From: Erythrocercus mccallii
Lineage: Eukaryota; Chordata; Aves; Passeriformes; Dicruridae
Assembly: GCA_013397435.1 (NCBI GenBank)
Contig: VZRG01000268.1
Span: forward strand, 411,911 to 475,910
Reading direction: 5' to 3'
DNA length: 64,000 bases
The translations under genes were made by a program, and so were the position numbers. Under the pieces are notes generated by a model. That model ran no database searches. It was given only the letters and a program-made list of their open reading frames with translations, and was not told the origin of the DNA. This document shows positions 26,064-36,262 of this stretch, one piece after another (the first letter of the stretch is position 1; each line of letters begins with the position of its first letter).

Positions 26064-26353
26064 NNNNNNNNNNNNNNNNNNNNNNNNNNNNNNNNNNNNN
26101 NNNNNNNNNNNNNNNNNNNNNNNNNNNNNNNNNNNNNNNNNNNNNNNNNNNNNNNNNNNNNNNNNNNNNNNNNNNNNNNNNNNNNNNNNNNNNNNNNNNN
26201 NNNNNNNNNNNNNNNNNNNNNNNNNNNNNNNNNNNNNNNNNNNNNNNNNNNNNNNNNNGAAGGGAAGGGAAGGGAAGGGAAGGGAAGGGAAGGGAAGGGA
26301 AGGGAAGGGAAGGGAAGGGAAGGGAAGGGAAGGGAAGGGAAGGGAAGGGAAGG
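26064..26353 (+). repeat. Assembly gap followed by (GGGAA)n array
   Basis: 195 Ns (26,064-26,258) are followed by about 95 bp of perfect GAAGG-type pentamers ending at 26,353. Unlike the array at 14.2 kb, the left side of the gap is ordinary unique sequence, so the array's left boundary and true length are unknown. The purines are again on the plus strand. Confidence 0.95.
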
Positions 26354-28061
26354 TTATCAGTCACAGAATCAAGAAATTTCTGCCAAGGACAGGCTACAGA
26401 TTTGTCTGTCCAACTCTGTCTCACAGCAAGTTTTTGTCAGATTTCACTATAGTTTTAGAAAGCTCAAAAAATGCTGTTAAAACTCATCTCCAATGTAATC
26501 AAACTAGGTAACTTAAAATGATCCATATTTCTGTAAAGTGCAGATACATTTTGTATAGCTCCTCTTAAATGTGATTACTTTTGTTTTGAGTAAAGTTTTG
26601 AGTTTAAAAAAATTACTGTATGGAACAGAAGAAATCTAGGCTAAGTTGAGTTTACAGAAAAAAATATTGTGTATTTTGATGCATTAAAAGGTTTTTAGAT
26701 AGTCTTATAAGGTTTTTAGATAGACCTTAGTACAGAGGAAGAATAGCCATCAGGAAATCGCATTGATGAAAGGATGATGTCATTATATTTTTTCTTATTT
26801 GTCATAAAGTTTCGAATTACAATTTATGACATTATAATTTTGAAAATTATAGTCTTTTTCTGTTTATTTGTTTATTTTTATTTCCCTTGTCTTCATTCAT
26901 TCATTCATTCATTCATTTGTTTATATATATGAATCAGGCTTTATATTCTCTTAGTTCGTAGAGATGGTCCTCAGTACCAAACAATGTGTAAATGACCATT
27001 TTTTCCAAGGTCCTCACTACACAGAAACACCCTTTTTCTCACTGTTAATGAAAATTTCTGACCCAAAGGCCTACTAGTTCTACAAAAAAATGAGCAGAGG
27101 TAGACAAAAGGAATAGAAGTAAGCAGGTAATAGGTGAATATGAAGGTATCCAGTCCAAACAGAAGCTTGAAGCAAAATCACTTTTCCTTTTGCTCTCTCA
27201 TTTTCTGATCAAGTATTCTGGTTCCAGGGGTAGAAATATGCTGATTTCTCTGCCTAGCTATCATGTATGAATCCTATATTGTTGCCTATTTTTTTCTATG
27301 GATTACCACCTAACATAATAAGTATCTTTTCTAGTCATGGAGCACCCACTACTAATGCACTTCATAGCTGTCTACATTTTAAGCTATCATTTGTTATTGC
27401 ATGTGCAATAGGAATGCCTTTCAACCATCACCTTCTTTAGCACAGTTATTAAAAAGAAGAATTATGTTGGATTAAGTGCTTTTTTTCATAGTCCATCTAC
27501 TTTTCTCCATAATTATAGCTACAGTTTTTAGGTTAAAATGTCAGTAACTGGGACTTGTAAATGGAAAAAAAGGAGCCTTGAGGACAGGAGTACCATGCAA
27601 ACAGAGAAGGTCAGGTTGCTTTCTTGATTAATGGGTCATTTGTTCCAAGTACTGATGTCATTGCTATACTTCAGTGTTTGTTATGCTGTAAATAAATACT
27701 CCAGCTGCAAAATTAATTACTTTCTAATAACCCAGCAAATTTCATACCCAAAGGCATTGAAAGCAAATCATCTAAAAATTTTACATTAAATTGTATATCG
27801 GTAAAACATATATGGAAGCCACATGTATCATTTTATCTAAGCAAAAGACAAATAGCCTGGTGACAAAGGAACAGGATTGAAAATTAACAGAAAGCTGATT
27901 TGCATTTCCTTCTTCACCTGAAAGCTGAAAAGCAGATTAGGAAAAAAATACAACAAAAAGAAGAGATAAACAGCTATACAGCCTAAGTAGTTCCAGAGTC
28001 CATCCTTTGGCCATGGGGCATGACCTGGCCACATCTACATGGTCAAATGCTTAGATTCCAA
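26354..28061. other. Unique AT-rich non-coding sequence with small repeats
   Basis: A perfect 15-bp direct repeat ('aaggtttttagatag') occurs at 26,688-26,702 and 26,709-26,723. A (CATT)n microsatellite lies at 26,892-26,917. No gene seen. Confidence 0.6.
26892..26917. repeat. (CATT)n tetranucleotide microsatellite
   Basis: About six perfect copies of CATT. A similar but longer tract occurs at 61.2 kb. Confidence 0.9.
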
Positions 28062-28067
28062 AACACA

Positions 28068-28453
28068 TGTGACAATGCCCAAACTGCCTCTTGGGAACAG
28101 CCTCAGACTGTGCCAACTCCCAAACCAAGGAACTGGTTGTGAGGGATACCTGCTGTGCCAGGGTCCTGCCCCTGAGGTACAGGGAGTTAAGCCTGGGAGA
28201 ACAGGCTTGTCCCTTGCTTCTGTCTGGCTCATGGCAGTGGCAGCCACAGTCAGCTTGGAGGGAGAGGTTGGGGCGAGGTCCTGTGTTAGCCAAAGTCCTG
28301 CCCTACTTTATTGCTAGAAGTATTTATAATTTTGCATTAAAGAGACCCTTTTATTCCATTTTGACTGTCTTGTTCCCTGCCTGAGACACTGGCATCAGCC
28401 ATAGAGAGTCGATTGTAAGGGTTCAACTCACTGTGCAGATGAAGATATCGGCA
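28068..28453 (+). mobile_element. Solo LTR of an endogenous retrovirus (class II / ERVK-like)
   Basis: A 386-bp block, GC-richer than its surroundings, begins TGTGACAATG and ends ATCGGCA, so it has the canonical TG...CA ends. It is flanked by a perfect 6-bp direct repeat, AACACA, at 28,062-28,067 and 28,454-28,459. Six-bp target duplications are typical of ERVK-type (betaretrovirus-like) and alpharetrovirus integrations. Inside are a TATA-like box (28,321-28,328), an ATTAAA polyadenylation signal (28,336-28,341) and, from about 28,356, a 'ccattttgact' stretch at the expected transcription start. That order, with the polyadenylation signal just before R, resembles avian alpharetroviral LTRs. 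No internal viral sequence adjoins it, so it is a solo LTR. The family is not identified. Confidence 0.72.
28321..28341 (+). promoter_or_regulatory. LTR TATA-like box and ATTAAA polyadenylation signal
   Basis: TATTTATA at 28,321-28,328 is followed 7 bp later by ATTAAA at 28,336-28,341. Together they place U3, R and U5 in the solo LTR and set its orientation as plus. Confidence 0.6.
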
Positions 28454-28459
28454 AACACA

Positions 28460-31400
28460 TGGGGTTTTTTAAGCAGATCTGAGCCCAGCTGCATGGAACA
28501 ATTTTTTGGGCTGTGGCATATTTCAGTTTTCAAGCTAGCAATAGAGGAAAAGGTAATTTGGATAGGATTAAAAATATGTTAAAACCAAATGGTATTGCAT
28601 AAAGGACAACGATAAATAGAGGAAACTGCAGAGTGGTTAAATAAAATATGCTGTTCATAGAGAGATGCAGGTTCCTGTCAGTAATGCACGCAGTTGGCAT
28701 GGAAACAAACAGTGAACAGTGGAGAATGAGACTTTTCAAAGTGAAGCTCTGTGTAGATAATAACCATGTTGCCTGAGGCTTAAAGTATTCCTTAGCCTTG
28801 TTGTTTAAGCAGTAAAGAGGACAGAAAGAGAACAACTTCCGTTTTCAAGTAGAAACGGCATATTTAAGGGCTTCTATCAGCTGGTAACAAAAGATAAAAC
28901 AACCTAATTAGAACTACGGAAATCAACAAAAGCCCAGAGCAATAATTCTAAAAGAGGTTCTGTACTGAAAATGATAGCTCAGGATTAGGAACATATTTTT
29001 GCTAGTAGTATAGCATGACTAAAGGGGATTTAAAATTAGGGCAAAGACAAGAATACAAATTGCTTCCAAGCAACAGTTCTTATGTGTTGGTCAACTATGT
29101 GTTAAATAAGATAGTTGAGGGGCAACTGAAGCAATATATTGTCAGGAAAATCTTGTAGAAGTGCTTGATATTCATTTTTGAGATAATGGTATGTAGGAAT
29201 CCCAGCTATCCTCAGACATATGCATAAAGTCCTACATAGCTGCAGAGACTTTTCTGTCTTCTCCATCCTGACAGAAAGACAGAGAAGTAAGGCACATGGA
29301 GAATAACAGTAAGATTTTTGGGAGAATGAAACCACAACTAAGGTTGCCAAACAGCTATTTTCCAAAAGTGAAATTTAGCGAATTTGAAATAGACAAAATT
29401 TTAGGCTGAAACTTTAATAGGAACTCAGCAGAGATTAGGAGAATATTTTAAAGGGTAGAGAGAGGGACTTCTCTTTTGACAGTTCACTGAAGCTCAGTAT
29501 TTTATGCAAACACACATCATGCAGAAGCAGATCTCAGCAGTCTTTTAGATCTGAAAGGAACTTCTAAGTGTCCAGCTGATGGTAGAATATGGGCTATATG
29601 TTCAGAATCTCAGCTCAATCTACAGTGTGCTGCAGTAAGACTACACCAATCTGCTGTTCTAAAATTCACTTTGACATATGGCAAGCTATTTGCATGTGGA
29701 GCCACTGTAGACTGGTATCTCTGAAGCTCCGGTCAGGCCATTGCGGTCAAACAGGGTGCATTGCCTAGGATTTGGGCTGAACTGGTATTCTTACATGAAG
29801 CCTGCCTGCTGCTCTCCTTATCAACTCATATCTTCCTAGAACACACCACAAACGCATACCTGTGGTTTCATCTGTGACCTTAACTTTTCTGTGGTATTTT
29901 CTTATGAGAAAGAATTGAGGCTGCCTCTCATGTTACATTGCAAATATGTGCTTTTCTGCAAATATTTCTATTTTCTTTTAATTTTCCCCCTATCTGGGTG
30001 ATAAAGTCCCCACAAACTCAATATTGAACAGAAGCCTGTTGAGCAAACAAAGCTGTCAGGAGCGTAACATCTTCTTCCCATTTAATCTCAGTATTAATCA
30101 AAGAATTTTGTTTATGAAAGTTTTCCTTAATTGTTTATTAGACCTTTCCAAAGACAAACTACTGTTTGGTTGCTTTAGAAATGTGTTAAAAATAAACTAA
30201 TGAATGTTTTCTTATATAAACAGAGAAAAATATAAAATCTGTTTGGGCTTTTTGTAAATATAATTTTCTCCTTAAAGAGTTAATGAAACCCTTCCAGTTG
30301 CTTCCCTTTTCATTGGTAACATTTAACATAAGCTGAAAGAATGAAAATGTGTCTTGGAAGTAAAGCCACATGTCCTTGGCAAACCATGTGTACAGTAAAG
30401 AAAAAGCATATGAGGCTGTCTCAGGAGCAAAAGACAGGCTCAGAAGTTTCCACCAGCTGCTGGATCAAAATCACCCTTACCCCACAAAGTCAAGTGACTT
30501 CTTCTCCTCCTTTGCCTTTGCCTCATTTTCCTCCTCACCTGCTGCAACCTAACAATCAGAAGACCTTCTTGGTGTTTGACATAAAAGAGTTGGGAAATGG
30601 AAAATAATATGAAAGAAGACTAACAAGCATTTCCTAGGGTAAGCTGAGCTAAGGGGAACTCCTTTAACTAGAATTTAAATGGATTTAGTGCAAAAAGTTG
30701 TGTACTTAGAAAATAAAATAGAAGTGGAAAAGTTAGATATGTTTCTCCTGTTACACAGCACTGCCTGTGATAAACTCCATTAGGCAAAACTACAGCTCCT
30801 TCTTTCTACAGAAAGAGCAAGTCTGAGTCTTTTTACCCTTTATAATGCAGTAGTCATTGTTCCAGCAGAATGCCTATCAGAGACTGCAGGAGAAGGAGGC
30901 TCCATGGAAGTTTGAAGAGAATACAATGCCAACACAGCAGCGCATTTACAAAGCATAAAGAAAATATCGTAGTATTCCACAGGCCACTAAAAGCACAGTT
31001 CCTCCTAGCACCTATTAAGAGGACAGAGACACCCAAAGCCATCTAGGGTCACAGATCTCTGTTCATGCATATTTCAAATTCTAATTGAATTTATTGTAAA
31101 ACTTCAGCTTGTGTAAGGACCCTAGAATTGTTTCTTAGGGAAAGTTATGTAATGCAAGACACTACAAATACATCCATCATATTAGGATTTAACATCATCT
31201 TCATCTCCTCTCTGCTTTGCCTCCTCTCGGATCATAGGAAGAAGTCTTGACAAAACAGGAGAATGCTGGGGGAAGACTAGGCTCTGCACATGCTTTTGAG
31301 CAGGCCTTTACCTATGGATTTGTTCCTGTCTTTTGACTTGCATTTGGTTATGATATATTCCTGCTGATAGTTGCCACTTCACCTCAAGAGTCACTCCTCT

Positions 31401-33054
31401 TCCTGCCAACAGCAGCCAAAATCATGCAGGTCCCCAAGAATTTTATTTCAGCTTCAGCAGGGTCAAACAAAAGCAAACCATGCAGTTATGTGTGTCATGT
31501 CAAATTGCTTGCATAACTCAGAAATTCATAAAACTTGGGAACAGCTGTATGTCATTTCCCAAGACCAGCTGAAGCTCCGCATCTTCCCAACCTGTTCAAC
31601 CTTATTGCACACATCAGGGACACTGACAAACAAACTTCTCTGAAAAGCATTACACAATGTTAGTGATATTCAGAATGGCACGTAAAAAAGCACGGTGTTT
31701 GCTATTGCAAAAAAAACTCCAATATTCCTCATTCAAGTGTGATGGTATCACAGCACACTAGAATGAGGGAGAATATGCTCATATGAGGAACTAGTAAGGG
31801 CTGCAATATATAGCATTAACATTTATCAGAATAAATTTAATCATAAACTTGATCTCTGTCTCTAAACAAGTGCCGAGATTTTGTTAGCTCAGTGCATATG
31901 GTTTCTCATAAAATCTCTTGCTTAGCCTAAAGTAGAGCTGACTCAACATTTATTGAAGCACAAAAGAATTTTAAATGTGGAAAAACTGAGAAATTCTGTT
32001 GGGAATACTGGTTTGCTGAGAGCTATAAATGTTATATAAGTCTTCAACAGAATGTGTTCACAGTGGTTATTTGGAGTAATATGGTGGTAACTGAAACATA
32101 CTGTCTGAGAAGCTAAGGACAATGTAAGGTTTCAGTAAAATCCGAGAATGTGTTGCCCCACTGAGCCCCCTATAAAATCTAGTTTTACATTTTTTTCAGT
32201 AAAATTTCATAGTGCATTAATTCCAAAGAAATAAAAAGAACATACTCAGCTCTAGTTATTTGCTTTAGTGCTTGACACCTTCTGCTAATAACTTTAAATT
32301 TATCAAAGTCTCTGTTGTTTGTATGACCCAATTACAACAATAAACATGAATCACCAAGTTTCAGTATGCGTATTTTATTAATCTTAAAAGGGAATTATTA
32401 TTCATTAGAAGCAGTATGAAGAGTTGTATGCAGTCGGAAGCAATCTGTAGTGATTATGGAACTTGACCCTGGATGGTCATTGTTGTCTATGGTCCTGGCT
32501 CCCCACTTGCACACTTTCTTGTGGAGAATAGTTAAGCCATGCTGCTAATATCAAAGTTCCTGTTCCCTCCCTTCTTTTCCATCTAGTTTTTTTCCAATTA
32601 GTCCAGAGGTCTGACAACTTGTTTCTTTGGTTTTGGGCAAAACAGGCAGCTGCATCAAAGCCAGCAGGATGTCTTTTAGAGAAATATTGATTTTGACAAC
32701 ATTTACAGTGGGAAATCTCAAGTGTCCAGGATAGATTCTTGGACTGTTTCCAGTGGCAAAAGATATGAACTCAAAAGCTGACCTTTCTGATCAGAAAACA
32801 GATGTTTCACCACAATTTCCTTTCCTGAAAATATTTGAAAGGTTTTGTCCTAAGAAGAAAAACAAGATTTAAGACCTCAACAGTCGTTGCAAACAGAATT
32901 TTTTTGCTTCTGTCCAGCTCTTCATCTGCAAAGCTATTCTTGAAGTGTGAACTTTCTCCTTGGATGCTATCACAGCAGCCATTCTTTCTGGGTGTGTTTT
33001 TGTTCATCTATGGGTCAGAGGCTTTGATATATAATAATTAAGGGCAAATTACTC
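28460..33054. other. Unique AT-rich non-coding sequence
   Basis: No gene or confidently classified repeat in about 4.6 kb. A 101-codon frame on the minus strand (28,530-28,835) is hydrophobic and low-complexity in character and looks accidental. The segment at about 29,560-29,800 is slightly GC-richer and unassigned. Confidence 0.5.
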
Positions 33055-34203
33055 CTCAATCTTTTTGGGATTTTGGTAAAGCTTTTAATACTGCCTCTCA
33101 GAGTATCCTTCTGGATAAAATGTCCAGCACACAGCTGGATAAACACATCTTGGGATGGGTGAGCAACTGGCCCATGGATTGAGCACAAGGGGTTACAGTG
33201 AATGGGTAATATCAGACTGGTGACCAGTCACTGGTGGGGTTCCACAGAGCTCCATCCTGGTCCTGTGCTTTTCAAAAAGGACTTGGAGTCAGGACTGAAA
33301 GAGGTACTAACCAAGTTCACAGAAAATATAAAATTGGGAGGAGCTACTGACTCCCTCCAGGGCAGGGAGGTCCTGCAGAGAGACTTTGACAAATCCAAGG
33401 GCTGGGCAATCACCAACCACATGAAGGTCAATAAGGGAAAGTGCCAGATTCTGCATCTGGGATGGGCAACCCTGGATGTATGGACAGACTGGGGAATGGG
33501 ATGCTGGAAAGCAGTGCCATGGAAAGGGACCTGGGGATCCTGGTTGATGGCAAGTTGAACATGAATCAGCAGAGCCCTGGCAGCCAGGAGGGCCAACCCT
33601 GTCCTGGGGGACATCAGGCCCAGCATCAGCAGCTGGGCAAGGGAGGGGATTGCCCTGCTCTGCTCTGCACTGGGGCAGCCTCACCTCCAGTGCTGGGGGC
33701 AGTTTTGGGTGCCACAATGTAAGAAAGACACTGAACTATTAGAGAGTGTCCAAAGGAGGGCAATGAAGATGGTGAAGGGCCTTGAGGGGCGGCTGTGTGA
33801 GGAGCAGCTGAGGGCACTGGGTCTGCTCAGCCTGGAGGAGACTGAGGGGAGCCCTCACTGCAGTTACAAATTCCTCGTGAGGGGAAGAGGAGGGGCAGGC
33901 AGTGATCTCTGCTCTGTGGTGACCACTGACAGGACCTAAGGGAATGGCTTCAAGTTGTGTTAGGGGAGGTTTATGTTGGATATCAGGAAAATTTTCTTCA
34001 CCCAGAGGGTGGCTGGGCACTGGTAAAGGCTCCTCAGGCAAGTGGTCACAGCATCAAACCTGACAAAGTTCAAGAAGCCATTTGGGCAATGCTTTTGAAC
34101 ATGTGGTAGGACTCTTGGGTAGTGTTGTGCAGGGCCAGGACCTGGTCTGTGATGATCTTTGTGGGTCCCTTCCAGTTCAGGGTATTCTGGGATTCCGTGA
34201 TAT
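33055..34203 (+). mobile_element. CR1 LINE, longest copy in the window (partial ORF2 plus 3' UTR)
   Basis: About 1.15 kb of CR1 on the plus strand. It enters within the reverse transcriptase ('DFGKAF'-like segment near 33,070) and runs to a 3' UTR with 'gcagggccaggacctgg', 'gatgatctttgtggg' and 'tcccttccagttcagg', ending in a degenerate 'attctgggattccgtga' tail at about 34,200. It is 5'-truncated. The flanks are unique AT-rich DNA on the left and a GC-rich orphan patch shortly after the right end. The 'ccaggacctgg' 3' end differs from the other CR1 copies here, so it belongs to a different CR1 subfamily. Confidence 0.93.
33062..34030 (+). pseudogene. Decayed CR1 ORF2 (reverse transcriptase, C-terminal part)
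   Basis: In the living element this is the ORF2 endonuclease and reverse-transcriptase protein that copies CR1 RNA at the target site; only the C-terminal third is here. Recognisable pieces in order are a KAF(N)T segment (about 33,077), a GVPQ-like turn (about 33,235), the active-site region reading FTENIKLGG instead of the family's FADDTKLGG (about 33,316-33,342), ILHLG (about 33,450), LNMNQQ (about 33,555) and KKDTELLESVQRRAMKMVKGLE (from about 33,715, residues split between frames). At least one in-frame stop (about 33,180) and several frameshifts break it. The two catalytic aspartates are replaced, so it cannot be active. Confidence 0.88.
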
Positions 34204-34520
34204 ACATCAATCTTCATCAAGACTCTTAAGTAAGTTAAAGCTTTTTCAGTTTGGATTAGACATAGATATTTTTAGTGCAGTTTATATTAAAACATTTATT
34301 TTGAACAAATTAGATAAGATTCATGGAGAACTCTATATTTTGAGTTTTGTTTTATTCCTACGATTTCCTAAAAAATTAATTTTGGTTAAAATATATTTGG
34401 ATTTTTATTACTCTAGATGGAAAACTTCTAAACCAAGGCACAAGGAACTTCTCCTACAAGGATCTCCATTGAATGTGCAGAAAAGATTCAAATGGTATTT
34501 AACATTAGTTATATATCTGT
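34204..34520. other. Unique AT-rich spacer
   Basis: Ordinary AT-rich sequence between the CR1 end and the GC-rich patch. An open frame that appears to run through here from 34,082 to 34,666 crosses the CR1 end and is accidental. Confidence 0.55.
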
Positions 34521-34860
34521 TTTTCTCATCCAGAGGGCTTGGGCTTCCTGCGAGGAGGATGTTAGTAAGGCTTCCCCTGGGACTTCAGAGGGGTCTGTCC
34601 CAAAGTCCCAGCCAGGAGCACAGGGGCAGCCCCAGCCCTTGGCATCAGGAAGTTCCCTGGGGATGAAGACAAGCCACGGCATGATCAGCACATCAGCCTG
34701 CAGGTGGGGATCAGGATCAGTGAGGTGAACCAGGGTCAGAAACTGTCTAGGGATGGCAGGGAACAAAGGAGCTGAGCTTGTGGCTGCTGAGACTGCCCTG
34801 GTGTAAAGGCTGGCACTGCTGTTCACCTGAAGGGTGAGAGCAGCATGACATACTCCTAAA
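34521..34860. other. GC-rich patch of unknown origin
   Basis: About 340 bp with clearly higher GC content than both flanks and many CAGG/CCTG words. Frames are open on both strands: 139 codons on the minus strand (34,509-34,928) and the end of a 194-codon frame on the plus strand. Neither contains a domain I recognise, and GC-rich DNA has fewer stops by chance. It shows no LTR ends, CR1 signature or poly-A tail. It may be an unclassified interspersed repeat, an old processed fragment or an exon relic. Confidence 0.5.
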
Positions 34861-35940
34861 TCAAGGCAAGCAAAGGCACATAGTTCACATTTAGTACCTC
34901 TATAACTACAGTATGATCTGGAGACCACTTGCTAATGATCTGAAATGGGCAAATTGAACAATTCTGTGTGATAGAAAAAATTGAATCAATATAACCCAAG
35001 ACTGAATTAAAAAATACAAAATTATTTTCTACATCACAGGACTCAACCTACATTAAATTGTGTCTTAAAGGAACTATAATGCTTTGGTGCACATCTGGTA
35101 ATATTGTTACAGAAATTTGGATAACTTTCCGCATGCCACTTTATCCTAAAATTTTTTTAGTGAAGTGTTTGTGATTCCTAGGTATCCTAAGTTTAGTGTA
35201 ATAAGTCATTTTTTCAACATTCTTATCTTTCTGTTAAATTTTGCCAAGTTTTGGAAGGATTAACTACATAAAATGAAAAAAAAAGAGAAAAAAAATTCAG
35301 TGGGTAGCTCTTTTTAAGAGCTCTTTTTAAGAAATGTGATCAGATCTAATGCCTTGTAGTTACAGTCTATAACGTTTCATAAAACTTGCTGCCTACCAAT
35401 AATCTTTCACAGATTTCCACCAGCCAGCATTAATAGGAGTTTCTAGTGAACAATATCTATTTCACTATCTAATAGAGCTACTACATGATCTCCTCTTTCC
35501 ATTTACAGGCTACAAATTACTCAGAAGACATATTCCTTTGGCACTAAAACATGCTTTTATACTCCTTTTTCCCAAAGTCTTCACCTGCCATTCCCAGTAC
35601 AGGTTCCAGATGGTACCTCTAGCTTAATGACCAGTTTTTCTAATGGGCTGTCAGACTGAATGAACTCTGTTAGGCAAAAAAACAGAACTTATCTTGAGCT
35701 CTTGTCCCACAGGTTCGTAAAGAATTTTACTCATTTTCAAGTACAAACCTGTAGTTACAACCAATGAAGCAGGAAATAAATGGGTAGAAAAGGTATTGAC
35801 TGGCTCAGCCATTGGGGACTTCTGAGTAAATCAGAGATCACAGATTTCTGACACAAGTGGAGAAAATATACATAAATAACTGTCTCATCTTTATATAAAT
35901 ATTCATCTAAAGAAATTCACTTAAATGAGCACAGCAAGAA
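34861..35940. other. Unique AT-rich non-coding sequence
   Basis: No gene seen. A perfect 13-bp tandem duplication ('agctctttttaag' twice) lies at 35,306-35,331, evidently a recent slippage or repair event. Confidence 0.6.
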
Positions 35941-36262
35941 TGATGCTGTTGTATACCACAATGACACAGACTCCAGCTTCAGAAGGCTGAAAATTGACTC
36001 CTTTATTTTTGGGATGTGTCTCTCTTTTATACTATTCTACACAGACCAATTCAATTGGTGAAACAAAGGCAAACCTCTTTAATCACATTGGTCAGATCAA
36101 AGGGATATCAAGAAGTCCCTCCTAGGAAAAGGAATGAAAACAGAGGTACAGTTACAAAAACATTTCTCTTGTTTACAGAAGATTCTCTGGGAAAAGAATT
36201 TCAGAAAACGAAAACATCTCAGACATGAAACCAGGGCTACACAAGAAAACAGTGGTCCTACA
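35941..36262 (-). mobile_element. Solo LTR of an endogenous retrovirus (ERVL-like), minus strand
   Basis: Read on the minus strand, it begins TGTAGGACCACTG at 36,262 and ends AACAGCATCA at 35,941, giving TG...CA ends over 322 bp. A TATA box (TATAAAAG, 36,031 to 36,024) is followed by AATAAA (36,007 to 36,002), then a U5 with 'cagccttctgaagctgga', a stretch common in avian ERVL LTRs. The flanking 5-mers, AAGAA (35,936-35,940) and AATAA (36,263-36,267), match at four of five positions, consistent with an aged 5-bp target duplication. No viral coding sequence adjoins it, so it is a solo LTR. The inner-end boundary could be 6 bp shorter (35,947). Confidence 0.8.
36002..36031 (-). promoter_or_regulatory. 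LTR TATA box and AATAAA signal (minus strand)
   Basis: TATAAAAG spans 36,031 to 36,024 and AATAAA spans 36,007 to 36,002 on the minus strand. These give the LTR its orientation and mark U3 and R. No sign that they drive a host transcript can be seen here. Confidence 0.7.

Noticed and set aside
30341..30607. Overlapping plus-strand frames of 88 and 60 codons
   Set aside because: Both depend on a short pyrimidine-rich stretch, with no recognisable domain or splice context.
34082..34666. 194-codon plus-strand open frame
   Set aside because: It begins without an ATG inside the CR1 3' UTR, crosses the CR1 end and runs into the GC-rich patch. It mixes unrelated sequences, so it is accidental.
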